Assembly: GCA_002898555.1 (NCBI GenBank)
Contig: BEHR01000035.1
Coordinates: 1 to 32,763, forward strand
Reading direction: 5' to 3'
Source of the DNA: a bacterium HR15
GTDB lineage: Bacteria; Armatimonadota; Fimbriimonadia; Fimbriimonadales; GBS-DC
Length of the DNA: 32,763 nt
Position numbers and translations under genes: made by a program. Positions 7,417 through 12,756 of this stretch are shown in pieces (position 1 is the first letter of the stretch; each line of letters starts with the position of its first letter). Below the pieces are notes generated by a model, which was not told where the DNA came from, searched no databases, and was given only the letters and a program-made list of their open reading frames with translations.

Positions 7417-8856
7417 CTAATCTCCCCTCCCTTCTCGAGGGAGCACACCGAACCCCACATATTTGGGTATGCTCATCCGCTCAATGCGCTGGAGCATGTC
7501 TTCGAAGCACATATGATGCTCCTGCAGGTCGCGGCGCACGATGGGGTCTAAGTGCAGCGCGGGCGAATCGTTAATATGCACGCTGACGGCACGCACGCCT
7601 CGCGCGAAGGCAAACGCTTCCTCCAGCTCGCAGGTGTAGATAGCGGTATGCAGGTCGATATCGAAGTCGTTGAGTTGTGCGATGGCTTCGTCGAGGGTTC
7701 GGAACGATTGGAGAATGACCACGGGTCCGAACACCGCCTCGCGATAGAGGCGTACCTCGACAGGTACATCTTGAAGCAGGGTCGGTAGATAGAAGGGTGA
7801 TTGGCTACGCCCGCCGGTTAGCACCTTGGCTCCACCCTGAACGGCTTCCTGCACCCACTCTTCGACGCGCTGGAGCGCCTGGGGATTAATGAGCGGAGCG
7901 AGCGTGGTGCTTTCCTCCAGGGGGTCGCCCGGCTGAAGCGATTCGAGCATGGGCACAAGATGTTCCAGCAGGGCATCATGGACACGCTCGTGGACCAGCA
8001 CATGCTGGATTGCAGTGGGTGTTTGACCGCTCAGGGTGAACCCGCAGCAGGTAATCAGTTCCGCCATCGCGCGGGGGTCCGCTGAAGGGGTAATGACCAG
8101 CGCGCTCATAGCGTCCAGTTCCATCTCGATGCGTTTGGCGCCGCTCAGCGTGGCAAGCATCTGCCCCACCTCGCGACTGCCCGTGAACACGAGCATGTCG
8201 ATTTCCGGTTCGGCTGCCATTGCTTGCCCTACTTCCTCACCGATGCCTGTGATGATACTCAGCGCCTCGGGCGGCACGCCTGCGCGATAGAGCAGCAGCC
8301 CCAGCCTTAAGCAGGTGAGAGGTGCTTCGCGGGATGGCTTAAGAATCACCGCATTGCCTGCTGCCAGGGCAGGCGCCACTTTCTGGGCTGCATGCGCCAG
8401 GGGCAGATTGAACGCGAGGATGGCTCCGATGATCCCTGCCGGCTCGCGCCCCCAGAAGCCGAAGCGCGATGCGCCATCGGTGAACGATTCGGGTGGGAAC
8501 TGATAGGCACGCGGATGCAGGCACGCCTCCGACGCCAGCTCGAACAGGGTAATTGCCCGGTCCACCTCCGCACGCGCCTCACTGATGCGTTTGCCTGTCT
8601 CCTGTACCAAGAGCGCCGCCAGCGACTGGAATTCCTGCCGCAATAGGTTCGCCGTCTGGCGCAGGATTGCCGCACGCTGGGCGAGAGGCATCATGCGCAT
8701 CTGCTCCGCGCCATGCCGCGCCAGCTTCACTGCTTGATCTACATGGGGCGCACCACCACGCGCCACATGATCAATCACCTCACCACGATACGGGTCGTAC
8801 ACCTCCAACCAGTGGTCCGACCCGATTAGATGACCACCAATCAGCATCTTCTGCAT
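7417..8856 (-). CDS. Aldehyde dehydrogenase family protein lacking the catalytic cysteine
   Basis: This 479-residue protein spans the full ALDH fold. Visible motifs (numbered from a GTG at 8865, three residues upstream) are AFNLPLAHAAQKVAPALAAG with the catalytic-site Asn, AVILKPSREAPLT with the cofactor Lys176, VFTGSREVGQ in the Rossmann region, and FGPVV near the C-terminus. The active site is abnormal. The usual ELGG motif reads ELDAMS, keeping Glu249, and the SGQxC motif reads LSGQTPTAIQ, so Pro occupies the nucleophilic Cys position (residue 283). Oxidation through a thiohemiacetal should be impossible, so it may be a binding or regulatory pseudoenzyme. The GTG at 8865 overlaps the ridA stop as GTGA; the ATG at 8856 behind GGTGAGAG was preferred. 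Confidence 0.9.
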   Translation of the reverse strand: MQKMLIGGHLIGSDHWLEVYDPYRGEVIDHVARGGAPHVDQAVKLARHGAEQMRMMPLAQRAAILRQTANLLRQEFQSLAALLVQETGKRISEARAEVDRAITLFELASEACLHPRAYQFPPESFTDGASRFGFWGREPAGIIGAILAFNLPLAHAAQKVAPALAAGNAVILKPSREAPLTCLRLGLLLYRAGVPPEALSIITGIGEEVGQAMAAEPEIDMLVFTGSREVGQMLATLSGAKRIEMELDAMSALVITPSADPRAMAELITCCGFTLSGQTPTAIQHVLVHERVHDALLEHLVPMLESLQPGDPLEESTTLAPLINPQALQRVEEWVQEAVQGGAKVLTGGRSQSPFYLPTLLQDVPVEVRLYREAVFGPVVILQSFRTLDEAIAQLNDFDIDLHTAIYTCELEEAFAFARGVRAVSVHINDSPALHLDPIVRRDLQEHHMCFEDMLQRIERMSIPKYVGFGVLPREGRGD

Positions 8857-8861
8857 TGCTC

Positions 8862-9245
8862 TCACCCGATATGGGCTATTGCTTCGATTTCAATCAGCGC
8901 ATGTCGTGGCAGGTCCGCCACCTGCACCGTTGCCCGCGCTGGATAAGGGGGGTGGAAATAGGTCTCGTAGACGGCATTCATTTCAGCGAACTCGTTCAGG
9001 TTGACCATGTAAATAGTCGTTTTCACGACGCTGTCGAGATTGGCGCCGAGTGCGGTCAGCACGGCTTGCAGGTTTTGCAGCACCTGACGGGTCTGCGCCG
9101 CGATGCCACCCGGCACAATCTCCCCCGTCGCTGGATCCAAAGGTATCTGACCCGAGATAAACACCCAGTTCCCGACGCGCACTGCTTGCGAATAGGGTCC
9201 TATCGGCGCAGGCGCATCAGGTGATAGCACAGCCTCTTTACCCAT
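8862..9245 (-). CDS. ridA: RidA/YjgF family reactive enamine/imine deaminase
   Basis: This 127-residue protein matches RidA along its length. It shows GPYSQAVRVGNWVFISGQIPLDP at the N-terminus, QTRQVLQNLQAVLTALGA in the middle, and PARATVQVADLPR with Arg104 and ALIEIEAIA with the conserved Glu near the C-terminus. RidA trimers hydrolyse 2-aminoacrylate and related imines produced by PLP enzymes. The ATG follows GAGGTGA at good spacing, and a TATACT box lies upstream on the minus strand, so this is likely the first gene of the ridA-ALDH-cca operon. PLP enzymes that could make its substrate lie elsewhere in the window at 18.9-21.5 kb. Confidence 0.95.
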   Translation of the reverse strand: MGKEAVLSPDAPAPIGPYSQAVRVGNWVFISGQIPLDPATGEIVPGGIAAQTRQVLQNLQAVLTALGANLDSVVKTTIYMVNLNEFAEMNAVYETYFHPPYPARATVQVADLPRHALIEIEAIAHIG

Positions 9246-9294
9246 CGCTCACCTCTGCTCCAAAGTATACCCTGTACCAACACTCCGCATCGGG

Positions 9295-9300
9295 TATGAT
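9295..9300 (+). promoter_or_regulatory. Candidate -10 box for the structured leader and galE
   Basis: TATGAT on the plus strand would start transcription near 9307, just before the first of four inverted repeats preceding galE. No convincing -35 was found. Confidence 0.4.
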
Positions 9301-9306
9301 AAAGAG

Positions 9307-9450
9307 AATAAGCGCAGAGGTAGACGCTGCGCTTCTCAAGTCAAAGAAACAGCGCCATCGATGAGGAGATACAACGGCATGGCGCGACAGCGGGGCAGGG
9401 GAGGCTGTTGAAATTTTTTGTAATCCAGGGACTCCTGGGTTCTCTTTTTT
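9307..9450 (+). ncRNA. Candidate structured 5' leader or small RNA ending in an intrinsic terminator
   Basis: This gene-free stretch between divergent ridA and galE holds four inverted repeats in a row. They are AAGCGCAG/CTGCGCTT (9310-9317 with 9327-9334, 8 bp), GCGCCAT/ATGGCGC (9352-9358 with 9379-9385, 7 bp), GACAGC/GCTGTT (9386-9391 with 9404-9409) and CCAGG/CCTGG (9425-9429 with 9434-9438). The last is followed by TCTCTTTTTT at 9441-9450. This layout fits an attenuator or riboswitch controlling galE, or a free-standing small RNA. I could not match it to a known riboswitch class; a passing likeness to the lysine riboswitch start (GAGGUAGA) is not supported by the core motifs. Confidence 0.45.
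9423..9450 (+). terminator. Intrinsic terminator upstream of galE
   Basis: A 5-bp stem (7 with an A-T and a wobble pair) around a GACT loop is followed by a T-rich tract with six final Ts. It ends 14 nt before the galE ATG, so it would either end an upstream RNA or act as an attenuator. Confidence 0.6.
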
Positions 9451-9463
9451 AAGGTTTGCGGTT

Positions 9464-10447
9464 ATGATTCTCGTTGTTGGTGGCGCGGGTTATATCGGAT
9501 CGCACATGGTGAAGCTGCTGCTGCAAAAAGGCGAGCAGGTGGTCGTTTTCGACAACTTCTCTACGGGGCATCGGCAGGCGATTGTGGGTGGAATTGTGGA
9601 GGAGGGCGACCTGCGCGACCCAGACGCACTCCATCGCGTGTTCCGCCGCTACCCGATTGAGTGCGTGATGCATTTTGCGGCGTTCATCTTTGCGGGCGAA
9701 TCGATGCGTGAACCTGCCAGATATTATGAGAACAATGTGCTGGGTTGTTTCCGTCTGCTGGAGGCGATGCGGGCGCATGAGGTCCAGCATATCATTTTCT
9801 CCTCCACGGCTGCGGTCTATGGTGAGCCTGAGCGACTCCCCATCTCGGAGGAGCACCCGCTTCGCCCGACCAACGCCTATGGCGAGACGAAGCGGGTGAT
9901 GGAGGGCATGCTCCGCTGGTATGGTCAGGCGTATGGCATTCGCTCGGTCGCGCTGCGTTATTTCAATGCGGCGGGAGCCGACCCCGATGGCGAGCTTGGC
10001 GAAGACCACCGTCCCGAAGAGCATCTCATTCCGCTGGTGCTGTTCACCGCGATGGGCAAACGCGAAGCCGTCTCCGTTTTCGGCAAGGACTACGATACGC
10101 CCGATGGCACCTGCGTTCGCGATTATATCCATGTGATGGATTTGTGCGAGGCACACTATCTGGCGTTGCGGCAGCTACGGTCAGGCGCGTCCAGCACGGT
10201 CTACAACTTGGGCAATGGGCAAGGCTATTCGGTGCTGGAGGTGATTCGCGCAGCGGAGCAGGTGGTTGGTAAGCCAATTCGGGTGCATTACGCACCTCGT
10301 CGGGCGGGCGACCCGGCACGGCTGGTCGCTTCTGCTGAAAAAGCCAGGCGCGAGCTGAACTGGCAGCCTCGTTATTCCGACCTTGCCACAATGATTGAGC
10401 ATGCCTATCGTTGGTTCCTGAAGCACCCGGAGGGGTACGCAAAATAA
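9464..10447 (+). CDS. galE: UDP-glucose 4-epimerase
   Basis: This 327-residue enzyme interconverts UDP-glucose and UDP-galactose with bound NAD for cell-surface sugar supply. The N-terminal NAD motif GGAGYIGSH, DNFSTGHR, the catalytic Ser/Thr region FSSTAAVYGEP and the Tyr/Lys pair in NAYGETKRVMEG are all present, as are ALRYFNAAGADPDGELGE and VRDYIHVMDLCEAH of the short-chain dehydrogenase epimerases. The ATG at 9464 is preceded by only a weak AAGG and by a terminator-like hairpin, so expression may be attenuated. The last 17 codons are duplicated at 11104-11155, which suggests the gene end was rebuilt when the downstream toxin-antitoxin cassette arrived. Confidence 0.95.
   Translation: MILVVGGAGYIGSHMVKLLLQKGEQVVVFDNFSTGHRQAIVGGIVEEGDLRDPDALHRVFRRYPIECVMHFAAFIFAGESMREPARYYENNVLGCFRLLEAMRAHEVQHIIFSSTAAVYGEPERLPISEEHPLRPTNAYGETKRVMEGMLRWYGQAYGIRSVALRYFNAAGADPDGELGEDHRPEEHLIPLVLFTAMGKREAVSVFGKDYDTPDGTCVRDYIHVMDLCEAHYLALRQLRSGASSTVYNLGNGQGYSVLEVIRAAEQVVGKPIRVHYAPRRAGDPARLVASAEKARRELNWQPRYSDLATMIEHAYRWFLKHPEGYAK
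10396..10430 (+). repeat. Direct repeat, left copy (3' end of galE)
   Basis: These 35 bases, in the last codons of galE, are identical to 11104-11138. Beyond them the two copies stay alignable to their stop codons (11 of 17 positions). Together they bracket the DUF5615/DUF433 pair. Confidence 0.95.
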
Positions 10448-10457
10448 TTCGGAAAAA

Positions 10458-10844
10458 TCATCCTGGTATCTGATTAATTGGGAGAATTCGAACGCGATTT
10501 CGAACATGATCTATTGTAATAATGGCACCTCGCAAAAGGCTATCAGTATGCTGCTTGATAACATCCACCACCTTTTTGCCATGGGTTGTCGGCATGACAT
10601 CATGAGTACGCATTTGTATGACACTCGGTCCGTCTGCCCCCGTTAGTGCCAGCAAAGCACTGAAATCCATATCATGGGTGAAAATGATATACCCATGCTC
10701 TCGTGCCCACTGCATAATCTCTTCATCGGGAGCTGTGAGCACCCCGACTTCAGACCAGTGTAATGCCTCCCATCCTTCCGACCGAAAGATGGTACACCAT
10801 GCAGGCGGCAGGCATACATCAATGAGTATTTTAATCTTATGCAT
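10458..10844 (-). CDS. DUF5615-type PIN-like toxin candidate
   Basis: This 128-residue protein resembles the DUF5615/Mut7-C-like PIN family, putative ribonucleases in toxin-antitoxin pairs. It opens with KILIDVCLPPAW (first catalytic Asp), then VGVLTAPDEEIMQWAREHGYIIFTHDMDFSALL, which holds the conserved Glu and the THDxDF motif typical of the family. The gene starts 7 nt after the stop of the DUF433 gene, the usual order of antitoxin before toxin. The pair looks less GC-rich than galE and lies between two copies of the galE 3' end, so it is probably a transferred cassette. Toxicity and substrate are inferred from the family only. Confidence 0.85.
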   Translation of the reverse strand: MHKIKILIDVCLPPAWCTIFRSEGWEALHWSEVGVLTAPDEEIMQWAREHGYIIFTHDMDFSALLALTGADGPSVIQMRTHDVMPTTHGKKVVDVIKQHTDSLLRGAIITIDHVRNRVRILPINQIPG

Positions 10845-10851
10845 AGCCGCT

Positions 10852-11079
10852 TCATGCTTCTATAGGCAGTTCCTGCTCCTCAACACGCCATGCAGCGTAT
10901 GCCAGTGCTTCCTGAATATCCTCGCGTTCCAGATAAGGATATGCAGCCAGAATCTGCTCGGGTGTGTAGCCTGACGCCATCAGCCCTACGATGGTGCCTA
11001 CCGTGATTCGCATGCCGCGAATGCATGGCTTACCGCCCATCACCCGTGGATTGCGCGTGATGCGTGTCCAGCCCTTCAT
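10852..11079 (-). CDS. DUF433 antitoxin-like protein
   Basis: This 75-residue protein shows the DUF433 pattern: ITRNPRVMGGKPCIRGMRITV, followed by LMASGYTPEQILAAYPYLEREDIQEALAYAAW. These small winged-helix-like proteins are commonly encoded next to DUF5615 PIN proteins and are thought to be their antitoxins. The ATG at 11079 is preferred over a TTG two codons upstream. A TATACT at 11090-11095 on the minus strand places the transcription start about at this ATG, so the mRNA may be leaderless. The promoter lies directly beside the right galE repeat, so the cassette carries its own promoter. Confidence 0.87.
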   Translation of the reverse strand: MKGWTRITRNPRVMGGKPCIRGMRITVGTIVGLMASGYTPEQILAAYPYLEREDIQEALAYAAWRVEEQELPIEA

Positions 11080-11089
11080 ACTCAAGAAG

Positions 11090-11095
11090 TATACC
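11090..11095 (-). promoter_or_regulatory. Candidate -10 box of the DUF433/DUF5615 pair
   Basis: The minus strand reads TATACT, 10 nt before the DUF433 ATG, implying a leaderless or nearly leaderless transcript. No clear -35 is present. Confidence 0.45.
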
Positions 11096-11103
11096 CGCCC
11101 ATC

Positions 11104-11155
11104 TGAGCATGCCTATCGTTGGTTCCTGAAGCACCCGGCGGGATACCCAGAGTGA
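11104..11155 (+). pseudogene. Duplicated 3' fragment of galE (right direct repeat)
   Basis: The fragment encodes EHAYRWFLKHPAGYPE then TGA in the galE frame, against EHAYRWFLKHPEGYAK in the intact gene. The first 35 nt are identical to 10396-10430. It ends at 11155, directly abutting the stop of the convergent Gfo/Idh/MocA gene at 11156, as expected if this was the original galE end before a cassette of about 0.7 kb entered. Confidence 0.9.
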
Positions 11156-12475
11156 TCACACCCGATCGGGCACTTCGAAGCCTTTCGCGTAGTGGTTGCG
11201 ACGCAGCAGCGCGTTTGCCTCGCGATCGTCGACAAACCGCTTGCGCACCGGGTCAAAGCGCAGAGCGCGTCCGAGTCGATAGGAGATGTTCGCCAGATGC
11301 ACCAGCTGCGCTGAAATCACGCCTTCTTCCACCTCGCAGTGCAAATCCTCGCGTCGTCGGCTGCGCACCGCCTGAATGAAATTGCGATAATGGTTCGGCT
11401 CACCCGTGCCTTTCAACGGGGGTAGGTTCAGATTCTGGGCAGGTGTCAGCTCATCTTGGGGTGAGCGGCGTGGCTTATAGCCATCGCCCGATGACATATA
11501 GCCCAGCGAGCCGTATACCAGGTTGCCGATTTTTGCGCCCTGTTCGTCGTTCGTGAACAGTCCGCGTACCTCGAACACCAGCAGCGAGCCGTCTTCAAAC
11601 TCAAAGGTGGCAATTTGCGTGTTGGGTGTCTCGCCCTGGTCTTTGTAGCCGTAGCGACCGCCTACAGAATGCACCTTCACGGGATAGCGCTTATTCAGAA
11701 ACCAGCGGGCGATGTCCATCTGATGCACGCCCTGATTGCCGATGTCGCCGTTACCATAGAGCCAGAACCAGTGCCAGTTGTAATGCACATAGTTCGGGTT
11801 GAAGCGGCGGCGCGGTGCAGGTCCTTGCCACAGCTCCCAGTGTAGCCAGGCAGGTGGGTCGCTGTCGGGTTGGAAGCCGATAGGACCGCGCGGCTTGTAG
11901 CACAGCCCACGCGCCATATAGACCTGCCCGATCTCGCCTGCCCAGACGCGCTGGACAGCGTTCCGTGTAGTGGGGTCGGAGCGGGTCTGGTGCCCGACCT
12001 GCACGATGCGGTTATATTTGCGTGCCGCTTCAATCATCTTTTCGCCCTCGTGGAAGCTCCAGCAGGCAGGCTTTTCCACATAGACATCTTTGCCCGCCTG
12101 ACACGCCCAGATGGTGATGAGCGCGTGCCAGTGGTTGGGCGTGGCGGTAGAGATGACATCCACTGCTTTATCCTCCAGCAGCTGTCGCACATCGGTATAA
12201 AGTTTCGGGCGTTTGCCTTGCTTCTGCTCCACCATCGCTGCGCCTTGAGGGAGCAGCCGTTCGTCCACATCACACAGGGCGACAATTTGCACGCCTTCGA
12301 TCTCCATGAAGTTACGGATATGCGTTTTGCCCTGCCCGTTGAAGCCGACGATGGCGACACCGATGGTGTCGTTGGGGCTATAACTCCAGCTGCGTAGGAA
12401 GGTCAGCCCTGCGGCTGCTCCCAGCACCATCTTGCCCGACTGAATCAGAAAAGTGCGCCGATCGATGCGTTCCAT
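11156..12475 (-). CDS. Gfo/Idh/MocA family oxidoreductase with Tat signal
   Basis: This 439-residue protein begins MERIDRRTFLIQSGKMVLGA, a twin-arginine signal with RRTFL and a hydrophobic stretch, so it is probably exported folded with its cofactor. The NAD(P)-binding domain follows (VAIVGFNGQGKTHI, VALCDVDERLL), then ISTATPNHWHALI and VEKPACW with the family Lys-Pro. The C-terminal domain holds GNGDIGNQGVHQMDIARWFL, common in exported Gfo/Idh/MocA proteins acting on sugars or inositols. The ATG at 12475 has a strong GGAGGTG. The frame stays open upstream only because it reads through the 33-nt repeat array, so the longer start is rejected. The substrate is unknown. Confidence 0.93.
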   Translation of the reverse strand: MERIDRRTFLIQSGKMVLGAAAGLTFLRSWSYSPNDTIGVAIVGFNGQGKTHIRNFMEIEGVQIVALCDVDERLLPQGAAMVEQKQGKRPKLYTDVRQLLEDKAVDVISTATPNHWHALITIWACQAGKDVYVEKPACWSFHEGEKMIEAARKYNRIVQVGHQTRSDPTTRNAVQRVWAGEIGQVYMARGLCYKPRGPIGFQPDSDPPAWLHWELWQGPAPRRRFNPNYVHYNWHWFWLYGNGDIGNQGVHQMDIARWFLNKRYPVKVHSVGGRYGYKDQGETPNTQIATFEFEDGSLLVFEVRGLFTNDEQGAKIGNLVYGSLGYMSSGDGYKPRRSPQDELTPAQNLNLPPLKGTGEPNHYRNFIQAVRSRRREDLHCEVEEGVISAQLVHLANISYRLGRALRFDPVRKRFVDDREANALLRRNHYAKGFEVPDRV

Positions 12476-12498
12476 CGGTTCACCTCCTACTTGGTTTT

Positions 12499-12756
12499 CG
12501 GGCAGACACAGGGGTCTGCCCCTCCACATTTCGGGCAGACACAGGGGTCTGCCCCTCCACATTTCGGGCAGACACAGGGGTCTGCCCCTCCACATTTCGG
12601 GCAGACACAGGGGTCTGCCCCTCCACATTTCGGGCAGACACAGGGGTCTGCCCCTCCACATTTCGGGCAGACACAGGGGTCTGCCCCTCCACATTTCGGG
12701 CAGACACAGGGGTCTGCCCCTCCACATTTCGGGCAGACACAGGGGTCTGCCCCTAC
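12499..12756. repeat. Tandem 33-nt hairpin repeat, 8 copies (array B)
   Basis: Units start at 12499, 12532, 12565, 12598, 12631, 12664, 12697 and 12730. They share the stem GGGCAGAC/GTCTGCCC with array A but read CCTCCACATTT where array A reads CCTACACATTT. The change removes the only stop codon, so this array is open in all six frames. The final unit differs at its end (CCTACTC) and contains the stop codon of ccmF. The array fills the gap between ccmF and the downstream oxidoreductase gene. Confidence 0.97.

Noticed and set aside
9307-9450. Lysine riboswitch ahead of galE
   Set aside because: Only a short GAGGUAGA-like start is similar; the conserved core segments are absent and galE is not a lysine gene.
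10431-11103. DUF433/DUF5615 region as an insertion sequence
   Set aside because: No transposase and no terminal inverted repeats are seen; the flanking direct repeats are much longer than target-site duplications.
11870-12397. 175-codon plus-strand frame opposite the oxidoreductase
   Set aside because: It is an antisense shadow of a well-supported gene.
12476-12727. N-terminal extension of the Gfo/Idh/MocA protein with an MWRGRPLCLPE repeat
   Set aside because: It is the translation of array B; the Tat signal and the Shine-Dalgarno place the start at 12475.
12499-12756. 33-nt tandem arrays as CRISPR arrays
   Set aside because: The units abut directly with no unique spacers between them.
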